Assembly (NCBI GenBank): GCA_934500705.1
Contig: CAKSTI010000015.1
Location: 1 to 64,000 of the forward strand
Length of the DNA: 64,000 bases
DNA from: an uncultured Clostridia bacterium
GTDB lineage: Bacteria > Bacillota > Clostridia > UMGS1810
Direction of reading: 5' to 3'
Shown here one piece after another: positions 8,384 to 15,562 of this stretch (positions are counted from its first letter, which is position 1; every line of letters starts with the position of its first letter). Below the pieces are notes generated by a model, which was not told where the DNA came from, ran no database searches, and saw nothing but the letters and a program-made list of their open reading frames with translations. Both the position numbers and the translations under genes were made by a program.

Positions 8384-9355
8384 GTGAAAAAAAATGAAAA
8401 ACTCTATGTCGCAAGATACGTTCCGTACGCAAACCGTGTGCGAAACGGCAGAATTTTTGTGCTGAAAACTGCGCTCATCACGCTCCTGATTTGCCTTATT
8501 TTGGTGTTTGTCGGAGTTTTTGCGGCGTCTAAGATACCCAAAAAATTTTATTCATCAATTTTTAAACCGCAGTCAAAGACCGTACAGACCGTAAAAAAGG
8601 AAGATGAGGAAAAGGGTTTTGTCTATCCCAAGCCCACCGACACCGTCCGCCAAAAGGCAGACCGTCTGCGTGAACTCAACTTGGAAGAGTGGAACGTCAA
8701 CCACTACACGCCCTCGGACGGCGAGCTTGACAATGTGTATCTGTACGACGACAAAAAGATGTGCTACCTCACCTTTGACGACGGGCCGAGCGACGTAACG
8801 CTCGAAATTTTGGACGTTTTGGAAAAATACAAGGCAAAGGCAACGTTTTTTGTAACGGGACAGATGGTACAGCGCCACCCGGACATTGTAAAGCGGATTT
8901 ACGAGGACGGAAACGCCATAGGCAACCACTCGGCAACGCACGTATACGACTCGGTATACAGCTCTCCCGAGGGATTTGCAAACGAGGTTCTCTCGTGCAA
9001 AAACGCAATAGATGCCGCTCTCGGCTTTGAATACAAAAATCTGGTATTCCGCTTTCCCGGCGGATACATCAGCTTAAAAAATGAGGAAACAAAGAAGGCA
9101 TATGTTGCCGAGCTTAAAAAAATCGGCTACAAATTCATAGATTGGAGCTGTCTTACGGGCGACAGCAACGTCACCGACCCCACGGCGTATTACCTCATAG
9201 AAACTCTGCGCCAAGGCATAGGCAATTCCAAGACGGGCGACATTGTAATCCTTATGCACGACTCGTCTACCAAGCATATGACGGCGGAAGTTCTGCCGAC
9301 GATTATTGAATATCTCTACAACAACGGCTACAAATTTGCAACGCTTAAAAACTGA
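8384..9355 (+). CDS. polysaccharide deacetylase (CE4/NodB family)
   Basis: This membrane-anchored N-deacetylase probably acts on peptidoglycan or another amino-sugar polymer. The 323 residues comprise a basic N-terminus, one TM at about 27-48, a linker, and a NodB domain from about 125. The five CE4 motifs are present: TFDDGPS (metal and catalytic Asp), NHSATH (metal His pair), FRFPGGY, DWSCLTGD, and ILMHD. The start is GTG at 8384 after GGGGGTG. It is divergent from spoIVB and has a Spo0A-box-like element in its promoter, so a link to sporulation (for example cortex or wall modification) is a reasonable inference. Confidence 0.93.
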   Translation: MKKNEKLYVARYVPYANRVRNGRIFVLKTALITLLICLILVFVGVFAASKIPKKFYSSIFKPQSKTVQTVKKEDEEKGFVYPKPTDTVRQKADRLRELNLEEWNVNHYTPSDGELDNVYLYDDKKMCYLTFDDGPSDVTLEILDVLEKYKAKATFFVTGQMVQRHPDIVKRIYEDGNAIGNHSATHVYDSVYSSPEGFANEVLSCKNAIDAALGFEYKNLVFRFPGGYISLKNEETKKAYVAELKKIGYKFIDWSCLTGDSNVTDPTAYYLIETLRQGIGNSKTGDIVILMHDSSTKHMTAEVLPTIIEYLYNNGYKFATLKN

Positions 9356-9366
9356 AAGGAAACACA

Positions 9367-9698
9367 ATGAAAAGAAAGGCATTTAAAACTGCATTTCCGT
9401 ACACCTTGCCAACCCTCACGGGTTTTCTTTTCCTGGGGGCGGCATACGGGATATATATGAATGTAAACGGTTTTTGTTTATTTATCCGCTATTTATGAGT
9501 ATGCTTATATACGGCGGTTTTTGCAATGCTTGTGGTATACTGCCTGAGAAACACGGACGTTATCAGCGCACCGCACGTTCTGCCGGAATTTGCCGCCGTT
9601 GCCTTTACTGCCGCTGTGCACGTTTGGCGCAGAAATATGCTCCTGTCCGCTGCGGGGGTACGGCTGTGTACGTTTCACTTTTGCATTTTGTGGGATAA
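9367..9698 (+). pseudogene. azlCD remnant: azlC 5' end fused to azlD 3' end
   Basis: AzlC and AzlD form a branched-chain amino acid exporter. The frame from ATG 9367 (after AAAGG) reads as an AzlC N-terminus (AFPYTLPTLTGFLFLGAAYG), then stops at 9496-9498. A shifted frame near 9477 continues AzlC-like (PLFMSMLIYGG). The sequence then jumps to an AzlD-like C-terminal half (VVYCLRNTDVISAPHVLPE ... WRRNMLLSAAG), whose last part is in yet another frame (GGTAVYVSLLHFVG) after a run of G near 9655. So one large internal deletion and two frameshifts are visible. The gene pair is dead; it directly follows the deacetylase gene. Confidence 0.75.
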
Positions 9699-9709
9699 AG
9701 CATAAAAAA

Positions 9710-9746
9710 GGTGCATATCAGCGCTCTGTTACTGCTGATGTGCACC
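9710..9746. repeat. 37-bp hairpin repeat, left copy; xre terminator
   Basis: Arms GGTGCATATCAGC and GCTGATGTGCACC (13 bp, one G-T mismatch) enclose the 11-base loop GCTCTGTTACT. A copy with a single base difference lies in the same orientation at 10541-10577. On the minus strand the hairpin is followed by six T residues and includes the last codons of the Xre gene, so it acts as that gene's terminator. The two copies bracket the xre/SLOG cassette. Confidence 0.85.
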
Positions 9747-9983
9747 TTTTAAGTTTTTAAAAAAATCGTCAAACGAACAATCATAAATATCTCTTAATTC
9801 TAAAATCACACTTATTTTCACGTTTAACTCGCCTAACTCATACTTTGCGTATGTAGTGCGCCCTATGTCACAGCCACGCCGCTGTAATTCGGCACACAGC
9901 TTTTCCTGTGAAATACCATAGTTTAAACGCAGTTTTCGCAGATTATCGCCGATATTTATGTCACATCTCAGCTTTTGCTCCAT
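9729..9983 (-). CDS. Xre-family HTH transcriptional regulator
   Basis: This small DNA-binding protein (84 residues) has a Cro/C1-type helix-turn-helix at about residues 13-65 (LRKLRLNYGISQEKLC ... TTYAKYELGE). There is no sensor domain. AGGTG lies five bases before the ATG. It is divergent from the SLOG gene with 92 bp between starts, and that gap holds an inverted repeat suited to a repressor. The cassette is visibly more AT-rich than its neighbours and sits between two direct hairpin repeats, which suggests acquisition. It probably regulates itself and the SLOG gene. Confidence 0.88.
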   Translation of the reverse strand: MEQKLRCDINIGDNLRKLRLNYGISQEKLCAELQRRGCDIGRTTYAKYELGELNVKISVILELRDIYDCSFDDFFKNLKGAHQQ

Positions 9984-10003
9984 ATTTCACCTCAAAATTA
10001 TAT

Positions 10004-10032
10004 TTGCCACCATATATATTTTATGATATAAT
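10004..10032 (+). promoter_or_regulatory. strong extended -10 promoter of the SLOG gene
   Basis: TTGCCA (10004-10009), 17 bp, then TATAAT (10027-10032) with the extended TG two bases upstream. The predicted start near 10039 leaves a 37-base leader. Confidence 0.75.
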
Positions 10033-10043
10033 TAAGGAAAATA

Positions 10044-10063
10044 TTGTCCGCTATACTGGACAA
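10044..10063 (+). promoter_or_regulatory. putative Xre operator
   Basis: TTGTCC (10044-10049) and GGACAA (10058-10063) are a perfect inverted repeat with an 8-base spacer. It lies just downstream of the predicted SLOG transcription start and in the xre-SLOG divergent gap, a position expected for a roadblock-type repressor site. Confidence 0.5.
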
Positions 10064-10075
10064 AAGGAGGAAAAT

Positions 10076-10531
10076 ATGAGTAAAATTTGTTGTTTTGCCG
10101 GTCATAATATGGATTATGACAATAAAGTTGGAAGTAAACTCCGCAAAGAGTGCGAAAATTTAATTGCAAACGAAAATATTAATGAGTTTTGGGTTGGAAA
10201 TTACGGAAAGTTTGACACGTTTGCGGCGGAAACAGTCAAAAAATTAAAATTGACTTATAGCCACATAAATCTGAACCTCATTCTGCCGTATTTTACAAAT
10301 GAAATAAACGAAAATAAAGAATACTACAAGAAAATGTTTGACAATATTTTACTGGCGGACATTCCCGACAGCACACCACCAAAATTTAGAATTATTAAGG
10401 CGAACCAATATATGGTTAATAACTCCGATTTTTTAGCGTGCTTCATAGAACACCCTTGGGGTGGGGCATACAAAACTTTTAAATATGCCAAAACCAAAAA
10501 GCATATCAAAATTATTAATATTGCTTTATGA
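10076..10531 (+). CDS. SLOG/DUF1273-like (YpsA-related) nucleotide-binding protein
   Basis: The protein is 151 residues. The N-terminal CCFAGHN, the central WVGNYGKFDTFAAETVKKL and the C-terminal VNNSDFLACFIEHPWGGAYKTFKYA match the pattern of SLOG-fold proteins (Rossmann-like, predicted to bind nucleotides or nucleotide-derived ligands). Family members are common in phage-derived and mobile regions of Firmicutes. The start at 10076 follows AAAGGAGG. The codons are AT-rich compared with nif3 and the deacetylase. Function is unknown; with the divergent Xre gene it forms a two-gene cassette bounded by direct repeats, which may be a defence or nucleotide-signalling unit. Confidence 0.8.
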   Translation: MSKICCFAGHNMDYDNKVGSKLRKECENLIANENINEFWVGNYGKFDTFAAETVKKLKLTYSHINLNLILPYFTNEINENKEYYKKMFDNILLADIPDSTPPKFRIIKANQYMVNNSDFLACFIEHPWGGAYKTFKYAKTKKHIKIINIAL

Positions 10532-10540
10532 TATAAAAGC

Positions 10541-10577
10541 GGTGCATATCAGCGCTCTGTTACTGCTGATATGCACC
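10541..10577. repeat. 37-bp hairpin repeat, right copy; bidirectional terminator
   Basis: Perfect 13-bp arms GGTGCATATCAGC / GCTGATATGCACC with the loop GCTCTGTTACT, differing from the left copy (9710-9746) by one base. It lies between the convergent SLOG gene and nif3 and can terminate both (short T-rich stretches follow on each side). Confidence 0.85.
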
Positions 10578-10598
10578 GTTTATTTAAAAACCGATAAA

Positions 10599-11390
10599 TC
10601 ACTTTTTAACATACGTCTTAACCACATTGACATTTGTCTTTGACTTTACAACCTCGACATCTGCAATTCTGCCGTCAAAGTACCCTTCAAAAAAGTCCAT
10701 AACGATATGCTCGCTGTCATAGTGCATAAGGTCAATTACGCACATATTACGCTCGATTGCGTCACGGTAGCCGTTGTACTTGACGTCACCGGTGATGAGA
10801 ACGTCACAGCCGCACCCTATTGCGTCAAAGAGGACGCTTGCTCCGCCGCCGGTATTTACGCCGATTTTTTCAATCACGGTTTCCGGCTCTCCGCAGTAGC
10901 GCACGCCGTCAGCCGAGAAGGTATCTATCACCTTGTCCATTAATTCTTTAAGAGTTATCGGTGCAGTCTTTGCCGCTCTGCCGTAGCCGTCCCTGCCGTC
11001 CGTGGAAATGCTCTGGATAACCTCGGTATCTCTGAGTCCCAAAAGGCCTGCCATATAGTCATTGAGTCCGCCGTGCGTTGCGTCAAGGTTTGTGTGGGCG
11101 CTGATAAGGCTGATATTACCGGCAATCAATGCCCTTACGGTGCGCTGTTCGGGGTCTGACTCCGTGAGTCGGTTTGTCTTATAAAACATAAGCGGATGGT
11201 GGCTTACTATAAGGTTTGCGCCAAGCCGCACCGCCTCTGCCGCAACGCCCTCGTCAACATCGCAGGTGAGCAGAATTTTTTTAACTTCTGCGTCTCCGTC
11301 CCCCACAATTAAACCGACGTTGTCGCCGCCAAAGGCATTTGAGAACGGAAAGTCCGCATTTATCATATTAAAAATATCCTTAACTTTCAT
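10599..11390 (-). CDS. Nif3-like dinuclear metal-centre protein (YqfO family)
   Basis: This conserved protein of uncertain biochemical role binds a dinuclear metal site. It is 263 residues, the short form without the PII-like insert of B. subtilis YqfO. Predicted ligands are SHHPLMF (~64-70), HTNLDAT (~97-103) and a C-terminal HYDSEH (~223-228). The ATG overlaps the trmK stop by 4 bp (ATGA), a pairing commonly seen in Firmicutes, so the two are translationally coupled. Confidence 0.93.
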   Translation of the reverse strand: MKVKDIFNMINADFPFSNAFGGDNVGLIVGDGDAEVKKILLTCDVDEGVAAEAVRLGANLIVSHHPLMFYKTNRLTESDPEQRTVRALIAGNISLISAHTNLDATHGGLNDYMAGLLGLRDTEVIQSISTDGRDGYGRAAKTAPITLKELMDKVIDTFSADGVRYCGEPETVIEKIGVNTGGGASVLFDAIGCGCDVLITGDVKYNGYRDAIERNMCVIDLMHYDSEHIVMDFFEGYFDGRIADVEVVKSKTNVNVVKTYVKK

Positions 11391-12067
11391 CGGTTATACA
11401 GCTCCTTTTGGTATACCTTTAAAACACTGTTTGCGGCATACAGACCCTTTTTGCTTGCCGACTTTTCAATGCCGGAAATAATTTTTTTAATTGTTTTTAT
11501 CCTTTTGGAAAGATAAAAATAATAAGCTGTCGGTGAATTTTTTCTCAGATTTTTGCCTATGAGAATATCGTTTTCCTCAAAACAGCAGCTCTTTCCGACA
11601 CGTGCGGCAATTATGTTATAGAATTTGCCGCCCTCACGGGCAAGGTACTCCTCCTCAACCCCCATCGCCGACGTGTACAGGTATTTGCGCAGTTCCTCCT
11701 GTGCAATCATCGGTTGAAGCAGGAGAAGTGTGCCGTCGGCGAGCTTATCTCTGCCGCTCTCCAATATTCTCTTAATTAGCAGTCCGCCCATTCCGGCAAT
11801 AACAATTACGTCCGCCTCGCCGTATTTGAGCCTTTCCAGTCCGTCGGAAAGGCGCAGGTCAACAAGTTGAGAAACGCCGTATTTTGACGAATTTTCCGCC
11901 GCAGAGGCAAGCGGGCCTTCGTTTACGTCCATTGCGACAGCGGAGCGTATTTTGCCCTTTTCGAGGCAATATACGGGCAAATATGCGTGGTCTGTGCCGA
12001 CATCTGCCACAACACTGCCATCGGGGATTAATTCCGCTATTTTTTTAAGTCTGTTTGATAATCTCAT
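11387..12067 (-). CDS. trmK: tRNA (adenine-22-N1)-methyltransferase TrmK
   Basis: TrmK methylates N1 of A22 in tRNA using SAM. The 226-residue protein has a class I methyltransferase domain with motif I VADVGTDHAYLP (~19-30), an acidic motif II (AMDVNEG) and the family signature IVIAGMGG (~92-99). A helical C-terminal extension (about 160-226) fits the coiled-coil tail of the family. It lies upstream of and overlaps nif3, the usual neighbour. Confidence 0.92.
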   Translation of the reverse strand: MRLSNRLKKIAELIPDGSVVADVGTDHAYLPVYCLEKGKIRSAVAMDVNEGPLASAAENSSKYGVSQLVDLRLSDGLERLKYGEADVIVIAGMGGLLIKRILESGRDKLADGTLLLLQPMIAQEELRKYLYTSAMGVEEEYLAREGGKFYNIIAARVGKSCCFEENDILIGKNLRKNSPTAYYFYLSKRIKTIKKIISGIEKSASKKGLYAANSVLKVYQKELYNR

Positions 12068-12087
12068 AAGTTACACCTAAAACCAAA

Positions 12088-12112
12088 AGGCGGTGGCATA
12101 TACGCACCGCCT
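12088..12112 (-). terminator. pgi terminator
   Basis: AGGCGGTG / CACCGCCT (8 bp, loop of 9) is followed on the minus strand by TTTTGGTTTT. It sits between the pgi stop and trmK. Confidence 0.75.
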
Positions 12113-12122
12113 CAAAAAATAT

Positions 12123-13451
12123 TTACAGTCTTTTTTCAAGTTCTGCCTTCATATCCTCATAACCCGGCTTTCCGAGGAGTGAGAACATATTCTTTTTGTA
12201 CGCCTCAACGCCCGGCTGATTGAACGGGTTTACGCCCAGGATATATCCGCTTACGCCGCACGCCTTTTCAAAGAAATACACAAGGTTTCCGAATGTGTAC
12301 TCGCTAATTCTCGGCAGCTCTATCACAATGTTTGGAACATTGCCGTCGGTGTGGGCAAGAAGTGTGCCCTGGAACGCCTTGGTATTTACATAATCGACGG
12401 TTTTGCCGGCAAGGAAATTGAGTTTGTCAACGTTTTCCTCATCAAAGGGAACTTCAACGTCCGCCGTCGGTTTTTCGACTTTTAGAACGGTTTCAAACAT
12501 AATCCTTGAACCCTCCTGAATGAACTGACCCATTGAGTGCAGGTCGGTAGAGAAACTGCAAGATGCCGGGAAAATACCCTTATTGTCCTTGCCCTCGCTC
12601 TCGCCGAAAAGCTGCTTCCACCACTCGGAGAAGTAAACGAGCGACGGCTCGTAGTTGACCATTATTTCAACATCTTTGCCCTTGCGGTTGAGTATGTTGC
12701 GGAGCGCCGCATACTGATAGCAGATATTCTCCTCAAACGGCTTTTTATACTCTTCCATAGCGCTGTGTGCGCCACGCATAATCTCGTCTATGTTGATGCC
12801 TGCCGCAGCTATCGGCAAAAGTCCCACTGCGGTGAGAACCGAAAATCTGCCGCCGACATCGTCGGGAATAACGAACGTTTCGTAACCCTCTTTGTCGGAA
12901 AATTCTTTTAAAGCGCCCTTCTTTGCATCGGTGGTGGCATAAATTCTTGCCTTTGCGCCGGTATCGCCGTACTTTTCTATAAGCAGGCTGCGAAGCATTC
13001 TGAAAGCTATTGCCGGCTCGGTTGTTGTGCCGGATTTGGAAATTATGTTTACAGAGAAATCCTTGTCTTTGAGGTATTCCAAAAGCTCGGAAAGATAGGT
13101 GGAGCTTATGGAGTTGCCGGCAAAGAGAATTTTCGGCGTGCCGTTTTCCTTAAAATTATAGAACGAACCGCCGAGCATTTCTATTGCCGCTCTTGCACCG
13201 AGGTACGAACCGCCGATGCCGACTACGACGAGAACCTCGGAGTCGCTCTGAATTTTCTTTGCACATTCCTTAATGCGTGCAAATTCCCCTTTATCGTAAT
13301 TTTCGGGCAAATCTACCCAGCCGAGAAAATCGTTTCCTGCGCCGGTGCCCTCGTGGAGCGTCTTTGCGGCGTTCTCGGTTATGGACTTCATATTCGCAAT
13401 TTCCTCATCGGAAATGAATTTTAAAGCCTTAGAATAGTCAAGTTTAATCAT
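12123..13451 (-). CDS. pgi: glucose-6-phosphate isomerase
   Basis: The enzyme interconverts glucose 6-phosphate and fructose 6-phosphate in glycolysis and gluconeogenesis. The 442-residue protein has the short bacterial/Firmicutes form. Two SIS-type phosphosugar domains are visible: VVGIGGSYLGARAA (~75-88), NIISKSGTTTEPA (~135-147), the PGI signature GGRFSVLTAVGLLP (~195-208) and a C-terminal Lys-containing segment VEAYKKNMF. The start at 13451 follows AGGAGG by eight bases; the ATG at 13481 lies upstream of that site. It is monocistronic, with its own promoter and terminator. Confidence 0.96.
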   Translation of the reverse strand: MIKLDYSKALKFISDEEIANMKSITENAAKTLHEGTGAGNDFLGWVDLPENYDKGEFARIKECAKKIQSDSEVLVVVGIGGSYLGARAAIEMLGGSFYNFKENGTPKILFAGNSISSTYLSELLEYLKDKDFSVNIISKSGTTTEPAIAFRMLRSLLIEKYGDTGAKARIYATTDAKKGALKEFSDKEGYETFVIPDDVGGRFSVLTAVGLLPIAAAGINIDEIMRGAHSAMEEYKKPFEENICYQYAALRNILNRKGKDVEIMVNYEPSLVYFSEWWKQLFGESEGKDNKGIFPASCSFSTDLHSMGQFIQEGSRIMFETVLKVEKPTADVEVPFDEENVDKLNFLAGKTVDYVNTKAFQGTLLAHTDGNVPNIVIELPRISEYTFGNLVYFFEKACGVSGYILGVNPFNQPGVEAYKKNMFSLLGKPGYEDMKAELEKRL

Positions 13452-13519
13452 AATAAATTCCTCCTGCGGCGTCCGCCGCACTTACAAATTACTGCATTTT
13501 GTGACACTGCGTCCATATT

Positions 13520-13548
13520 ATTTTACAATATATAACAACTTATTTCAA
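13520..13548 (-). promoter_or_regulatory. sigma-A promoter of pgi
   Basis: TTGAAA (13543-13548), 17 bp, TAAAAT (13520-13525) on the minus strand. The leader ends with a 6-bp hairpin, TGCGGC/GCCGCA (13465-13480), directly before the ribosome binding site, which might influence translation. Confidence 0.65.
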
Positions 13549-13591
13549 GCAGAATATGGAATAAAATTTTAACAAACTTTACCTGTGTCTT

Positions 13592-14224
13592 TTATGCAGA
13601 GTGTTTAGAGCCGAAGCTGAGTTTGGACTCCGTTCCGTGGATAAGCCTGCCGATGTTTTTTCTGTGACCGAAAAGCGCAAGAGCGGCTATGGCAAACGAT
13701 ACGAAAACAAAAAGCCCGTTTTCCTCGTGAAACATAAGCACAAGCACGGGAAACAGCACGGCGCCGATGCACGAGCCGAGCGACACATAGCGTGTTAGCA
13801 GCATTATGGCAAGGCAGGTGACAAGCAGAATTACGCCTATCTCCCAGTCAAGCACAAATATTACGGCTATCGACGTCATTATTCCCTTGCCGCCTCTGAA
13901 ACCGAAATACAGGGGGTAAATGTGCCCTATCACAACGGCAAGAGCGGAGGTGAGCATTGCCGCAGAATTCGGGTCGGCAACGCCGAAAAGCTGCGGAGCG
14001 TATTTGCCAAACAGCGCCGCCGCAACGCCTTTAAGACCGTCAAAAATCACGACAAGAACTGCCGCACCCTTGCCCATAACACGCAAAACATTGGTTGCAC
14101 CGGCATTGCCGCTGCCGCTGTTTCTGATGTCCGAGCCGGCAATCTTAGAGATAATCACCGCCGTGTTAAGACTCCCCAAAAGGTAAGCAATACAAGCACA
14201 AAATACAACTGTTGCAGTAAACAT
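13592..14224 (-). CDS. plsY: acyl-phosphate:glycerol-3-phosphate acyltransferase PlsY
   Basis: PlsY is an integral membrane enzyme that makes lysophosphatidic acid from acyl-phosphate and glycerol 3-phosphate, the first step of phospholipid synthesis in Gram-positives. The 210-residue protein has about five to seven hydrophobic helices. The cytoplasmic motifs are GSGNAGATNVLR (~37-48), HIYPLYFGFRGGKG (~101-114) and GHRKNIGRL near the end. It starts one base after the der stop and is clearly co-transcribed with it. Confidence 0.95.
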   Translation of the reverse strand: MFTATVVFCACIAYLLGSLNTAVIISKIAGSDIRNSGSGNAGATNVLRVMGKGAAVLVVIFDGLKGVAAALFGKYAPQLFGVADPNSAAMLTSALAVVIGHIYPLYFGFRGGKGIMTSIAVIFVLDWEIGVILLVTCLAIMLLTRYVSLGSCIGAVLFPVLVLMFHEENGLFVFVSFAIAALALFGHRKNIGRLIHGTESKLSFGSKHSA

Positions 14225-14225
14225 T

Positions 14226-15551
14226 TTAATCTTCCTTTCTGCGTTCTCTTATTATAAATCTCACGGGCGTTCCTTCGAGTCCGAACGCTGTGCGCACCTG
14301 ATTTTCGATGTACCTTATATACGAAAAATGCGCAAGCTCCTTGTCGTTTACAAAGAGTATGAATGTGGGCGGCTTGGTGCTCGCCTGGGTCATATAGTAA
14401 ATTTTGAGTCTTTTTCCCTTATCCGACGGCGGCTGAACCTTTGTTATCGCCTCGTTTAAAACATCGTTTAAAACTCCGGTTGAAATGCGCATTGCGTGTT
14501 GGTTGCTCACGTAGTTTATGAGTTCAAAGATTTTGCCGACTCTCGCTCCCGTCTTTGCCGAAAGAAAGGCAACGGGGGCGTATGTCATATACGCAAGCTC
14601 CCTTTGAACGTCGTTTCTGTAATTTTCCATAGTATGGGTATTCTTATCAATCAAATCCCACTTGTTGACGGTGACAATGCTTGCCTTGCCGTTGTCGTGC
14701 GCATAGCCGGCAATCTTGGTGTCCTGCTCGGTTACGCCCTGCTCGGCGTCTATCATAATGAGAACCACGTCACACCTGTCAACTGCCGCAAGGGAGCGGA
14801 CAACGCTGTAACGCTCGATGCTTTCGTCAATCTTGCCACGCTTTCTCATTCCGGCGGTGTCTATAAAGATATACTTTTGACCGTTGTACTCATACGGCGT
14901 ATCGATGGCATCACGGGTTGTGCCGGCAACATCGCTGACAATTACCCTGTTTTCGCCGAGTATGCGGTTAATGAGCGAGGATTTGCCGACGTTCGGCTTG
15001 CCGATTACGGCAACCTTAATGGCATCGTCATCCTCGTCGGCATCGTCGTCAAAGTCAACGTAGCTGTACAGTTTGTCGAGAAGGTCGCCCGTTCCCAGAC
15101 CGTGCACGGACGATATTGCAATGGGGTCGTCAAGTCCGAGATTGTAAAACTCGTAAAACTCCATAGGCACATCGCCGACGTTATCCACCTTGTTGCACAC
15201 AAGCACAATGGGTTTGCCGGATTTTACAAGCATTGCGGCAACGTCCTTGTCCGCCGAGGTAAGACCCGTCTTTACGTCCACCATAAAGATGATTGCGTCC
15301 GCCATATCTATGGCAAGCTCCGCTTGAAGGCGCATCTGACCCGGAATGACGTCGCTCGTTTTAAGCTCAATTCCGCCGGTGTCTATTAAAACAAATTTTT
15401 TGCCGAGCCACTCTCCCTCGGCATAAATCCTGTCACGGGTGACGCCGGGGGTGTCCTCAACTATTGATATTCTTGAACCGACCAGTTTGTTAAAAAGTGT
15501 GGATTTGCCCACATTTGGTCTGCCCACTATTGCAAAGGTAGGTTTTTTCAT
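14226..15551 (-). CDS. der: ribosome-assembly GTPase Der (EngA)
   Basis: Der is a double-GTPase needed for 50S subunit maturation. The 441-residue protein has G1 motifs GRPNVGKST (~9) and GKPNVGKSS (~183), G3 motifs DTGG and DTAG, and two NKxD motifs (NKVD, NKWD). The two GTPase domains are joined by an acidic linker near 170-178, and a KH-like C-terminal domain runs from about 355. It lies 11 bases downstream of the DUF512 gene and abuts plsY. Confidence 0.97.
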   Translation of the reverse strand: MKKPTFAIVGRPNVGKSTLFNKLVGSRISIVEDTPGVTRDRIYAEGEWLGKKFVLIDTGGIELKTSDVIPGQMRLQAELAIDMADAIIFMVDVKTGLTSADKDVAAMLVKSGKPIVLVCNKVDNVGDVPMEFYEFYNLGLDDPIAISSVHGLGTGDLLDKLYSYVDFDDDADEDDDAIKVAVIGKPNVGKSSLINRILGENRVIVSDVAGTTRDAIDTPYEYNGQKYIFIDTAGMRKRGKIDESIERYSVVRSLAAVDRCDVVLIMIDAEQGVTEQDTKIAGYAHDNGKASIVTVNKWDLIDKNTHTMENYRNDVQRELAYMTYAPVAFLSAKTGARVGKIFELINYVSNQHAMRISTGVLNDVLNEAITKVQPPSDKGKRLKIYYMTQASTKPPTFILFVNDKELAHFSYIRYIENQVRTAFGLEGTPVRFIIRERRKED

Positions 15552-15562
15552 ATTTGCCTCCG

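Noticed and set aside
14496..15389. Long plus-strand open frame opposite der
   Set aside because: It is a shadow of the der coding sequence with no ribosome binding site and no recognisable protein; the same applies to the long frames opposite ackA (18363-19604), lacI (45152-46054) and rny (60237-61556).
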